From assembly GCA_937967995.1 (NCBI GenBank), contig CALBTB010000006.1:279739-343738 (forward strand): 64,000 nucleotides of DNA, in the 5' to 3' direction. This stretch comes from an uncultured Gammaproteobacteria bacterium. Lineage in GTDB: Bacteria; Pseudomonadota; Gammaproteobacteria; UBA6429; Thiohalophilaceae. The stretch's first letter is position 1. Each line of letters begins with the position of its first letter. Position numbers and translations under genes: made by a program. Positions 43,024-50,909 of the stretch are shown here, in pieces. A model generated the notes under the pieces. It worked only from the letters and a program-made list of their open reading frames with translations, was not told where the DNA came from and searched no databases.

Positions 43024-44436
43024 ATGCCACTCAAAGAATCGATACACGGACAATGGTCATCCCGCTGGGTGTTTATTCTGGCGGCAACCGGTTCAGCCGT
43101 GGGACTGGGTAACATCTGGAAGTTTCCCTACCTGGCGGGTCAGAGTGGTGGTGGGGCATTTGTCCTGATTTATTTACTTTGTATTCTGATTATCGGTATT
43201 CCGGTCATGATGGCGGAAATTATGCTCGGACGTCGCGGCCGTCAAAGTCCGATTAATACCATGCGCACACTGGCGATAGAGTCCGGGCATCGGCCCGCCT
43301 GGCAGTGGCTCGGTATCATGGGCGTTGTCGCCGGTTTCATTATTCTTTCTTATTACAGTGTCATCGCCGGCTGGAGTATTGCCTACACGATCCAAAGTGG
43401 AACCGGTAAGTTTTCCGGCCAGACGGTGGATGGCATCAGCGCCATCTTCGCCGATTTTATTGGCGACTGGGAAAAGTTACTGCTCTATCACACGATCTTC
43501 ATGGCCATGACAATTTTTGTCGTCATGCGTGGCGTCAAGAGTGGGCTGGAGGTGGCCGTCAAGTTCCTGATGCCGGCGCTATTTATACTGCTGATCGTCA
43601 TGGTGGGTTACGCCATGAACACCTCGAAGTTTACCGAAGGGCTGGCCTTTCTGTTTAAACCGGATTTCTCCAAGCTGACGTTTGGTATTGTGATCACTGC
43701 CATCGGCCAGGCCTTTTTCACACTGAGCCTCGGTATGGGTGCCATCATGGTGTACGGCTCGTATCTGTCGCGTAAGACATCCATTGCGACGACGACGTTT
43801 GCGATTGCCGGTATGGATACACTGGTTGCGTTGCTGGCGGGTATCGCCATCTTTCCAATTGTCTTTGAGAACGGGCTCGATCCAACCGGCGGCCCCGGGC
43901 TGGTGTTTGTGACCATGACGCTGGCGTTTGGCCAGATGCCGGCCGGTGACATTTTCGCGACGATCTTTTTTACCCTGTTAACCCTGGCGGCCTGGACCTC
44001 GGCAATCTCACTGCTTGAACCGGTCGTCACCTACCTGGTGGAAAACCGCGGCCTGAAACGTAATGTGGCGACCATGATTACCGGCCTGGCCACCTGGCTG
44101 CTGGGGATTGTGACGGTCCTGTCATTCAATGTCTGGAAATTCAGTTTTAACTTTGCCGGCGAAAAGAAAGACTTCGGCATGTTCGAAATACTCGACATCA
44201 TTGCCGCAAATATCCTGTTGCCGGTCGGGGCCATGTTTATCGGTATCTTTGCCGGCTGGTTTATGAGCCGCGATGCCAGTCGTGATGAGCTGGACATCGG
44301 CGATGGCAAGGCCTACCTGGTCTGGCGATTCCTGGTCCGTTATGTCACGCCAATTGGTATTTTTCTGGTAATATTGAAGCTCATCGGCGTACTGGACGGT
44401 ATCGTCAACACATTCAAAAGTATTTTCACTTTCTAG
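43024..44436 (+). CDS. Sodium-dependent transporter of the NSS family
   Basis: 470 aa with about twelve membrane helices. The N-terminal WVFILAATGSAVGLGNIWKF followed by PYLAGQSGGGAF is the sodium/substrate site of the neurotransmitter:sodium symporter family (LeuT-like). IGQAFFTLSLGMGAIMVYGS is helix 6. It likely imports an amino acid or related small compound; the substrate is unknown. ATG 43024 follows AAGGGG; a longer frame to 42949 lacks support. Confidence 0.92.
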   Translation: MPLKESIHGQWSSRWVFILAATGSAVGLGNIWKFPYLAGQSGGGAFVLIYLLCILIIGIPVMMAEIMLGRRGRQSPINTMRTLAIESGHRPAWQWLGIMGVVAGFIILSYYSVIAGWSIAYTIQSGTGKFSGQTVDGISAIFADFIGDWEKLLLYHTIFMAMTIFVVMRGVKSGLEVAVKFLMPALFILLIVMVGYAMNTSKFTEGLAFLFKPDFSKLTFGIVITAIGQAFFTLSLGMGAIMVYGSYLSRKTSIATTTFAIAGMDTLVALLAGIAIFPIVFENGLDPTGGPGLVFVTMTLAFGQMPAGDIFATIFFTLLTLAAWTSAISLLEPVVTYLVENRGLKRNVATMITGLATWLLGIVTVLSFNVWKFSFNFAGEKKDFGMFEILDIIAANILLPVGAMFIGIFAGWFMSRDASRDELDIGDGKAYLVWRFLVRYVTPIGIFLVILKLIGVLDGIVNTFKSIFTF

Positions 44437-44438
44437 CT

Positions 44439-44870
44439 GTGCGAGTCATAAAGAAGTCTGCCCTGGTGCCGTATTCACCGGCACAAATGTATGCATTGGT
44501 TGATGATATAGCAGCCTATGCCGAGTTCCTGCCCTGGTGCAGTGCCAGTCGCGTACTGAATCGTGACCCGGACAGCGTCGAGGCGGAGCTGACCATCAGT
44601 TATGGTCAGTTGAACAAACCGTTTATCACGCGCAATATCAATACGCCGCATTCACATATCTCAATGCAACTGGTCGAAGGGCCGTTTAAACATCTTGATG
44701 GTCAGTGGGATTTTCAGAAACTCGGTGAGGATGGTTGTAAGGTGTCACTGGAACTGTCATTTGCCTTTTCAAACAAACTGCTCGACATGACAGTCGGGCC
44801 GGTATTTGGTCATATTGCCAATTCACTGGTCGATGCATTTACCGAACGGGCCGGACAGATATATGGCTGA
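44439..44870 (+). CDS. ratA: RatA-like START-domain protein (COQ10 family)
   Basis: 143 aa. The pattern SALVPYSPAQMYALVDDIAA, YAEFLPWCSASRVL and VSLELSFAFSNKLLDMTVGP is the RatA/COQ10 family. E. coli RatA was described as blocking 70S formation, while homologues bind ubiquinone; which applies here is open. The start is GTG without a clear ribosome-binding site, two bases after the transporter stop. It overlaps rnfH by eight bases. Confidence 0.9.
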   Translation: MRVIKKSALVPYSPAQMYALVDDIAAYAEFLPWCSASRVLNRDPDSVEAELTISYGQLNKPFITRNINTPHSHISMQLVEGPFKHLDGQWDFQKLGEDGCKVSLELSFAFSNKLLDMTVGPVFGHIANSLVDAFTERAGQIYG

Positions 44871-45162
44871 AGAAAAAACCATCCCCGTCGAAGTCGCCTA
44901 CGCAAAACCCGATACGCAGGTGATTATTCCGTTGCAGGTCAAGCCGGGCACAACTGCCATGGAAGCGATTCGTTTGTCCGGCGTGCTGGAACAGTTTCCG
45001 GAAATCGATCTGGACGAGAACAAGATCGGTATCTTTAGCAAGATCACAAAACCCGATACCGTGTTACGTGAAAAAGATCGCGTCGAGATCTACCGACCGC
45101 TAATCGCGGATCCAAAAGAGTCGCGGCGTAAGCGGGCGGAAAAAAAACAGGCAGCCAGTTAG
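44863..45162 (+). CDS. rnfH: RnfH family ubiquitin-like protein
   Basis: 99 aa. IPVEVAYAKPDTQVIIPLQV, LSGVLEQFPEIDLDENKIGI and LREKDRVEIYRPLIADPKES are the RnfH (UPF0125) beta-grasp signature. It is genetically paired with ratA in most gammaproteobacteria; its function is not firmly known. ATG 44863 lies within the end of ratA; the upstream in-frame ATG at 44806 reads through ratA and is rejected. The C-terminus is Lys/Arg-rich. Confidence 0.9.
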   Translation: MAEEKTIPVEVAYAKPDTQVIIPLQVKPGTTAMEAIRLSGVLEQFPEIDLDENKIGIFSKITKPDTVLREKDRVEIYRPLIADPKESRRKRAEKKQAAS

Positions 45163-45170
45163 GCTGGTGA

Positions 45171-45488
45171 TTATTTAAGAACGACTTTTTCCAGCCGGCT
45201 CGTGTCGATTCTGGCCAGACTGTCGCCGTCAAAGAAAAGGGTAAGGACCTGGCGAGAGGTTTTACCGCCACCCGGCGTCAGCATATAAAGGTAATCCCAA
45301 CGATCCTTGTGAAAAGGGTCGGTCAGTAACGGGTTACCCATCAGGAAATACACCTGGCGTTTGGTCATGCCTACTTTCAGTTTGGCAACCTGCTCGGGTT
45401 CAATGACATTGCCTTGCTGCACATCCACTTTGTAGATGGAGCATCCGGACAGCCACAACACCAGTATTGGAATGAGAATCTTTCGCAT
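45171..45488 (-). CDS. bamE: Outer membrane assembly lipoprotein BamE
   Basis: 105 aa. Signal peptide with lipobox LSGC (Cys16), Ser at +2. The BamE core is complete: GNVIEPEQVAKLKVGMTKRQ, VYFLMGNPLLTDPFHKDRWD, YLYMLTPGG and LTLFFDGDSLARID. BamE stabilises the BAM complex that inserts outer-membrane proteins. It is divergent from fur, the standard arrangement, and convergent with rnfH at eight bases. Confidence 0.96.
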   Translation of the reverse strand: MRKILIPILVLWLSGCSIYKVDVQQGNVIEPEQVAKLKVGMTKRQVYFLMGNPLLTDPFHKDRWDYLYMLTPGGGKTSRQVLTLFFDGDSLARIDTSRLEKVVLK

Positions 45489-45506
45489 TTACTGTCTGTT
45501 TCAAGG

Positions 45507-45512
45507 TATAAT
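45507..45512 (+). promoter_or_regulatory. -10 element for fur
   Basis: A consensus TATAAT lies 58 bases before the fur start, inside the bamE-fur gap. The -35 region falls at the first bases of bamE and is poor, so an activator or extended contact may be needed. Confidence 0.4.
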
Positions 45513-45570
45513 ACAGCCCGCAATCATACCCGAATCGTTCTGAGAGTACATCACACATCGTGGAGGCCGC

Positions 45571-45984
45571 GTGGAAACCCAGGATCTGAAAAAAGCCGGT
45601 TTAAAAGCCACGTTGCCGCGCATCAAGATTCTCAATTTCCTTGAAGACAGCAAGGTACGCCACATGTCGGCCGAAGAAGTCTACAAGGCGATGCTGGAGG
45701 GCGGGGAAGAAATCAGCCTGGCTACCGTGTACCGGGTGCTGACGCAGTTTGAGCAGGCCGGGCTGGTGACGCGACATCATTTCGAAGGTGGTCATTCCGT
45801 ATTCGAGCTCAATGAAGGTGAACACCACGATCATATTCTGTGCGTGAAGTGTGGTCGTGTTGATGAGTTTATCGACAACGTCATTGAAGACCGGCAAAAG
45901 AAGATTGCCGCCGAAAAGGGTTACGATATGACCGACCACTCACTGTATATTTTTGGTATCTGCAAAAACTGCCAGAAGTCCTGA
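45571..45984 (+). CDS. fur: Ferric uptake regulator Fur
   Basis: 137 aa. The N-terminal winged helix has GLKATLPRIKILNFLE and ISLATVYRVLTQFEQAGLVTR (recognition helix). The metal sites are in RHHFEGGHSVFELN, HHDHILCVKCGRVDEF and the C-terminal ICKNC. Fur represses iron-uptake genes with Fe2+ as co-repressor. The start is GTG behind GGAGG. Confidence 0.97.
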   Translation: METQDLKKAGLKATLPRIKILNFLEDSKVRHMSAEEVYKAMLEGGEEISLATVYRVLTQFEQAGLVTRHHFEGGHSVFELNEGEHHDHILCVKCGRVDEFIDNVIEDRQKKIAAEKGYDMTDHSLYIFGICKNCQKS

Positions 45985-45988
45985 GTTC

Positions 45989-46323
45989 GTTTATTCCGCT
46001 AAAGCGTATCTGTTCCCGTGTTACTAGTTGGTCGTTGAATTACATGCTTCCACGAATTACCTTAAACTCACGCTTTATTCCGCTTAAGCGCAGTTGTCCT
46101 CCCTGACAACTGCGCATCGGTAATGGCGCACTTTAGCCGTCCATGGCCCGTGCGCCATTAACGACGCTGCATAAAGCGTGACTTTTAGAACAGTAGTCGT
46201 TGTATTACATGCTGAAACGTCGTTGGAGGGTGGCGGTCCAGGGATGGACAAAGCCACCCGGAACCGATTTCCACGAGGCAGGGAGGCCGAGTGGAATTAA
46301 GTGGAAGCATGTAATACGACGAC
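45989..46323. repeat. Complex nested palindromic repeat island between fur and recN
   Basis: The motif GTCGTTG-ATTACATGCT occurs near 46031, again at 46196-46213, and inverted at 46306-46323 (one mismatch in 18 to the middle copy). TTTATTCCGCT-AAGCG occurs twice (45989 and 46074). Inside are GCGCAGTTGTC-CTCCCT-GACAACTGCGC (46088-46115), TAATGGCGCAC/GTGCGCCATTA (46121-46131/46150-46160) around GCC-GTCCAT-GGC, and GTCC-AGGGAT-GGAC (46236-46249). No gene is credible here; a 74-codon frame at 46200 only crosses the palindromes. Confidence 0.82.
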
Positions 46324-46368
46324 AAAAATCTACTCGAAACGACAGATGTAGAGTCGGGAATCTATCGA

Positions 46369-48042
46369 TCAGGCCTGCGCCTTATCGATCATTTCCTGTG
46401 CATGGGAAATCGTCTGATCGGTAATTTCAATACCACCGAGCATGCGCGCAATTTCATCGACGCGTTGCGGTTTTTCGAGCGGCAGAATTTCAGTTAAGGT
46501 GGTTTTCTTGCTGGTCTGTTTTCGAACCTGATAATGGTGATGACCCAGTGCGGCGACCTGCGGTAAATGAGTGACGCACAATACCTGTCGGTGCGAACCC
46601 AGTGCGCGCAATTGCAGGCCGACGATTTCCGCGACGCGTCCACCGATTCCCACATCCACTTCGTCAAACACCAGCGTCGGAATGCGTGCCGCCTGCGCCG
46701 TGATGACCTGAATCGCCAGGCTGATTCGCGACAGTTCACCACCAGATGCCACTTTGTTTAACGGCTTCAGGGGTTGCCCCGGGTTGGCGCTGACCAGAAA
46801 TTCAATGCTTTCAGCACCGTGCACGCCCCATTGTGCTTCGGGAAGATCCTGTAATTCGATATTGAATTTGCCGCCCTGCAAACTGAGTCCCTGCATGGCT
46901 TCGCTGATTTTTCGGCTCAGGGTTTTGGCGGTTTGCTGACGTGCCTTGGTTAACTGGCCTGCGACGTCGCGATAGGCCTGTTGTGCGGTATTGATCTGTT
47001 TTACCAGTTCATCGAGTTTAATGTCCGCTTTCTCGAGATCATCGAGTTCGGATTGCAATGTTGGAAACAGGTCGACCAGTTCGTCCGGTGAAACCCGATG
47101 TTTGCGCGACAGTTCGTGAATCACATCAATGCGTTGTTCGACCTCACCCAGGCGTTCCGGATCAAGATCCAGGTCATCTGCATAATGACGCAACTCGCTA
47201 ACCGTTTCCTGAACCTGAATACTGGCGTTGTTTAATAATTCGCAAATCGGTGCCAGTTTGCTGTCAATGCGTGAGAGTTCAGTTAACTGGTTGAGTGACT
47301 GGCTGATGACATCATTCACCGAACCGGTATCATTTTCATCCAGCGATCCCAGCACCGACTGGGCCGTGTTAAGTAAACGGCTGGCATTGGACAGGCGTTT
47401 GTGTTCCTGTTCCAGTTGCTCGCTTTCACCGGGTTGCAGGGCGAGGGTTTCCAGTTCCTGCACCTGGTAACGCAACAGGTCAAGCCGGCTGTCTTTATCG
47501 TTGTTTGCCTGGCTGAGTTTTTTGTAATCGGCCTGCAGTTTTTGCCAGGCCTGGTAACGGGATTTGACTTCGTTTAACAGCTCGCGGTTTTCGGCATAGT
47601 CATCCAGTAACTGGCGTTGAATATCGCGCGACAGTAATGACTGGTGTTCATGCTGACCATGCAGGTCGACCAGCATTTCACCCAGTTCGCGCAGTTGTTG
47701 CACGGTGGACGGAATACCATTGATGAAAGCGCGTGACGGGCCTTTTTGTGAAATGGTGCGGCGAATGATGCATTCGTTTTCGCTGAGCATGTCATTGTCT
47801 TTCAGCCAGCGCTGTGCCGGTGGAGAATCATCAACGATAAAGGTCACACTGATTTCGGCCTTGTCACTGCCATGCCGAATCACCGATGTATCGGCCCGGT
47901 CACCCAGTGCCAGTCCGAGTGCATCGAGTAAAATGGATTTACCGGCACCGGTCTCACCGGTCATCACCGTTAAACCGGATTCAAACTCGATATCCAGCTG
48001 TTCGACAATGGCAAAGTTCCAGATGTGTATGTGTGTCAGCAT
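46369..48042 (-). CDS. recN: DNA repair protein RecN
   Basis: 557 aa SMC-like ATPase acting in double-strand break repair. Walker A GETGAGKS is near residues 30-37 after IEFESGLTVMT; a long coiled coil fills the middle; signature KVASGGELSRISLAIQ and Walker B LVFDEVDVGIGG come near the C-terminus. It starts five bases after nadK on the same strand, as in many gammaproteobacteria. Confidence 0.96.
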   Translation of the reverse strand: MLTHIHIWNFAIVEQLDIEFESGLTVMTGETGAGKSILLDALGLALGDRADTSVIRHGSDKAEISVTFIVDDSPPAQRWLKDNDMLSENECIIRRTISQKGPSRAFINGIPSTVQQLRELGEMLVDLHGQHEHQSLLSRDIQRQLLDDYAENRELLNEVKSRYQAWQKLQADYKKLSQANNDKDSRLDLLRYQVQELETLALQPGESEQLEQEHKRLSNASRLLNTAQSVLGSLDENDTGSVNDVISQSLNQLTELSRIDSKLAPICELLNNASIQVQETVSELRHYADDLDLDPERLGEVEQRIDVIHELSRKHRVSPDELVDLFPTLQSELDDLEKADIKLDELVKQINTAQQAYRDVAGQLTKARQQTAKTLSRKISEAMQGLSLQGGKFNIELQDLPEAQWGVHGAESIEFLVSANPGQPLKPLNKVASGGELSRISLAIQVITAQAARIPTLVFDEVDVGIGGRVAEIVGLQLRALGSHRQVLCVTHLPQVAALGHHHYQVRKQTSKKTTLTEILPLEKPQRVDEIARMLGGIEITDQTISHAQEMIDKAQA

Positions 48043-48047
48043 AGTGG

Positions 48048-48932
48048 TTATGAAAAATGCTCGCCCCAGTGTAACTTGGCGCGCAGTACCTGGTAATAAT
48101 CATGACCGGGTGGATGAATCAGCCGAACCCGTTCCTGTTTGCGTTTGATTCTAATCCGATCACCGGCTTCCAGGCCGATGTTGATCTGACCGTCGCAGGT
48201 GACCTGGGCATGGGCTTCGGGATGGGATTCACGCACCTGTATCTGTATTTCGCTGTTGCCGTCCACCACGATAGGTCGATAGCTCATACTGTGCGGGCAG
48301 ATCGGCACAATCACTATGGCGTCCATGTCCGGTTCGATGATAGGACCGCCGCTGGACAGGGCATAGGCGGTCGAGCCGGTCGGCGTAGAGACAATCAGTC
48401 CGTCGGAGCGCATGGTGTTTAACAGCCGGCCATTGATGTAGGTATCCGTTTCGATCATGCGGGCCATTTCCCACTTGTGGACCACCACGTCATTAAAGGC
48501 ATGACTGTCGCGTGGTGCATGTTGATCATTGCTGATGGTCGTATGCAGCATGATGCGATGTTCTTCTTCATAGTCGCCCGCCAGGACCTGTGTTACATGT
48601 TCCTGCATCTGGTCCGGCGAGACATCCACCAGAAAACCCAGCCGACCCAGGTTGATGCCCAGCATGGCGATATCGTGATCGACCAGGGTGCGGGCGCTGT
48701 GGAGCAGGGTACCGTCACCGCCGACCGTGATGGCCAGGTCACACTGTGCGCCGATGTCATCAAGGCTCGCGGTTTCGTGCTGGTGATCGGTGATGTCATC
48801 GGCGGTTTCGGATTCCAGCCAGACCTGGCAACCCTGCTGTTGCAGGAAGTCACTGAGCCGAAGCAGCGTCTCTGCAACACTGGGATCCCCATATTTCCCG
48901 ATTAGACCGATTTTGCTGAAACGCTGACTCAT
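48048..48932 (-). CDS. nadK: NAD kinase
   Basis: 294 aa. NadK phosphorylates NAD to NADP. The GGDGT motif is at 71-75 (AITVGGDGTLLHSART), followed by LGINLGRLGFLVDVSPDQM, NDVVVHKWEMARM and SDGLIVSTPTGSTAYALSSGGP. I start at the second ATG of an ATGATG pair (48932), which has AGGAGT at proper spacing; upstream in-frame codons to 49040 run into the hrcA control region. Confidence 0.95.
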   Translation of the reverse strand: MSQRFSKIGLIGKYGDPSVAETLLRLSDFLQQQGCQVWLESETADDITDHQHETASLDDIGAQCDLAITVGGDGTLLHSARTLVDHDIAMLGINLGRLGFLVDVSPDQMQEHVTQVLAGDYEEEHRIMLHTTISNDQHAPRDSHAFNDVVVHKWEMARMIETDTYINGRLLNTMRSDGLIVSTPTGSTAYALSSGGPIIEPDMDAIVIVPICPHSMSYRPIVVDGNSEIQIQVRESHPEAHAQVTCDGQINIGLEAGDRIRIKRKQERVRLIHPPGHDYYQVLRAKLHWGEHFS

Positions 48933-49033
48933 CATGTACTCCTGTTCGACCGCAACGTTAGCACAAGAGCACCGGCACAGGCTACGCAGCACGTGGTTTG
49001 ACGCCACAATCAGGAAATTGGTATTTTTCAGGA

Positions 49034-49060
49034 TTAGCACTCAAACTGTATGAGTGCTAA
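49034..49060 (+). promoter_or_regulatory. CIRCE operator (HrcA binding site)
   Basis: TTAGCACTC and GAGTGCTAA flank nine bases: a perfect copy of the CIRCE inverted repeat. It lies 35 bases before hrcA, about where transcription from a weak TTGACG/TATTTT promoter (48998-49027) would begin. HrcA should repress its own transcript here. Confidence 0.95.
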
Positions 49061-49094
49061 ATTATCCACATTACGCTATTTAACTGATATCGCC

Positions 49095-50144
49095 ATGGGA
49101 CGACAACGCAAAGACGCTGACACCAATCGTGAACGTGCTCATACCCTGCTTAAGGCACTGGTGGAGCGCTATATTCAGGACGGTCAGCCCGTGGGATCGC
49201 GGGCCCTGGCGAAGGACTCCGGTCTTAACCTGTCGCCGGCGACGATTCGCAATATCATGGCCGACCTGGAAGAAATGGGGCTGCTGCATTCACCGCACAC
49301 CTCCGCCGGGCGCGTCCCTACTGCCAAGGGTTACCGACTGTTTGTGGATAACCTGCTGACGGTGCGGCCGATGAGTCATGATGTCATCGAGCGCATTCAG
49401 CACGAACTGACGGTCTCGACCAATACCGATGGCCTGATCAACCAGGCCTCCAGCATGTTATCGGAACTCACCCGCCTGACCGGCGTGGTTACTATTCCCC
49501 GGCGTGACAAACAACGTCTCGAACACATCGAATTTCTCAAGCTGTCCCCACGACGCGTGCTGGTGATCCTGGTGGTCAATGGCCAGGAAGTGCAGAACCG
49601 GGTCATCGAAACCGAGCGTGATTTCAGCGCGTCCGAATTGCAGCAGGCCAGTAACTACCTGAACCGGGAATTTGCCGGCCTGGACCTGGAAGGCATTCGC
49701 GCGCGCATTCTGGCCGCCATGCAGCGAGCCCGGGATGAAATGCAGCACATGATGCAGGACGCCATGCGCATGGCGGACCAGGTGCTGGATGTGCAGCAAG
49801 ACGAAGATTACGTGCTGGCCGGTCAGACCAACCTGATGGGTTATGCCGAAATGTGCGACATCGACAAGCTGCGCAACCTGTTTGAAGCGTTCAGTACCAA
49901 GCGCGACATTCTGCACATTCTCGACCAGTCCATTCATGCGGATGGCATGCAGGTGTTTATCGGTGGAGAATCCGGTTACAAGGTGCTGGATGATGTGTCC
50001 GTGGTGACCGCTCCCTACAAGGTCGATGACGAAGTCATTGGCGTGCTGGGCGTCATTGGGCCGACCCGCATGGCCTATGACCGCATCATTCCGGTGGTCG
50101 ATATCACGGCAAAAGTCATCAGTGCCGTCTTGAGACACGAATAA
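49095..50144 (+). CDS. hrcA: Heat-inducible transcription repressor HrcA
   Basis: 349 aa. The N-terminal winged helix reads LLKALVERYIQDGQPVGSRA, LNLSPATIRNIMADLEEMGL and HSPHTSAGRVPTAKGYRLFV; the C-terminus ends VGVIGPTRMAYDRIIPVVD-like. HrcA with GroEL represses genes carrying CIRCE. I use ATG 49095: the in-frame ATG at 49050 lies inside CIRCE and would add residues unlike the family. grpE follows. Confidence 0.95.
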   Translation: MGRQRKDADTNRERAHTLLKALVERYIQDGQPVGSRALAKDSGLNLSPATIRNIMADLEEMGLLHSPHTSAGRVPTAKGYRLFVDNLLTVRPMSHDVIERIQHELTVSTNTDGLINQASSMLSELTRLTGVVTIPRRDKQRLEHIEFLKLSPRRVLVILVVNGQEVQNRVIETERDFSASELQQASNYLNREFAGLDLEGIRARILAAMQRARDEMQHMMQDAMRMADQVLDVQQDEDYVLAGQTNLMGYAEMCDIDKLRNLFEAFSTKRDILHILDQSIHADGMQVFIGGESGYKVLDDVSVVTAPYKVDDEVIGVLGVIGPTRMAYDRIIPVVDITAKVISAVLRHE

Positions 50145-50156
50145 CCGCCCCTATAT
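50129..50156 (+). promoter_or_regulatory. sigma-32-like heat-shock promoter for grpE
   Basis: CTTGAGA (50129-50135) and CCCCTATAT (50148-50156) are 12 bases apart and resemble the RpoH consensus CTTGAAA / CCCCATNT. The -35 element lies in the last codons of hrcA and grpE begins 38 bases downstream. Confidence 0.65.
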
Positions 50157-50193
50157 CGGGTTGATACGTGAAAACTGTTATCTGGAGTAAAGC

Positions 50194-50817
50194 ATGACCA
50201 AACAGGCAGACCACGAGGATGTAGCTGAGTCTGAAAAGGCGACCGACAACGTCACCGAGCAACAGGCAGGCACGACACCGGACGAACCGGAAACTACGAC
50301 GGAGGACGATACCATCGCCGCACTGGAACAAAAGCTCTCGGCAGCCGAAGCCAAAGCCGAGGAAAACTGGGATAAGGCCGTGCGTGCCACCGCCGAACTG
50401 GAAAATGTCCGCCGCCGCGCGGCCCGTGATCTGGAGAACGCACACAAGTACGCGCTGGAAAAATTCCTCAACGATTTACTGCCCATCAAGGACAGTCTCG
50501 AGATGGGTCTGCAGGCCGCCCAGGCCGACGATGCCGATGTGACCAAACTGCGCGAAGGCAGTGAGCTGATTCTCAAGATGCTCGCAGACACGCTGGAGAA
50601 ATTCGGCGTCGAGGTGCTGGACCCGGTGGGTCACGATTTTGACCCGGAACACCACCAGGCCATGACGATGCTGGAAAGCCCGGACCATGAACCCAATACA
50701 GTCGTGGCCGTGATGCAAAAGGGCTACAAGCTCAACGATCGGCTGGTGCGCCCGGCCATGGTAGCCGTCGCCAAGGCCCCGGAAAATAATGAAAACAACG
50801 TCGATGAGAAGGCTTGA
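50194..50817 (+). CDS. grpE: Nucleotide exchange factor GrpE
   Basis: 207 aa. GrpE releases ADP from DnaK. An acidic, disordered N-terminus (to about 40) precedes a long coiled-coil helix (IAALEQKLSAAEAKAEENWD) and the family core: AVRATAELENVRRRAARDLE, KFLNDLLPIKDSLEMGLQAA, PVGHDFDPEHHQAMTMLESP and VMQKGYKLNDRLVRPAMVAV. It lies in the hrcA-grpE-dnaK-dnaJ block. Confidence 0.97.
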   Translation: MTKQADHEDVAESEKATDNVTEQQAGTTPDEPETTTEDDTIAALEQKLSAAEAKAEENWDKAVRATAELENVRRRAARDLENAHKYALEKFLNDLLPIKDSLEMGLQAAQADDADVTKLREGSELILKMLADTLEKFGVEVLDPVGHDFDPEHHQAMTMLESPDHEPNTVVAVMQKGYKLNDRLVRPAMVAVAKAPENNENNVDEKA

Positions 50818-50840
50818 AGTCGACGAGATTGGCCCCAGAT
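50813..50840 (+). promoter_or_regulatory. sigma-32 heat-shock promoter for dnaK
   Basis: CTTGAA (50813-50818), a 14-base spacer and CCCCAGAT (50833-50840) closely match the RpoH consensus. The -35 element overlaps the grpE stop codon. Start of dnaK is 70 bases downstream, leaving an AT-rich leader. Confidence 0.78.
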
Positions 50841-50909
50841 AAGTAATCAGACGATTTTTAGGTTTATTAAAACTTAGTCAATAAACAATTTTTGTGGAGA
50901 GTGAGTGCA

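Noticed and set aside
46200..46424. 74-codon frame between fur and recN
   Set aside because: It consists of inverted repeats and enters the 3' end of recN; no ribosome-binding site.
49050..49094. Upstream ATG start for hrcA
   Set aside because: The codon lies inside the CIRCE operator and the added 15 residues do not look like the HrcA N-terminus.
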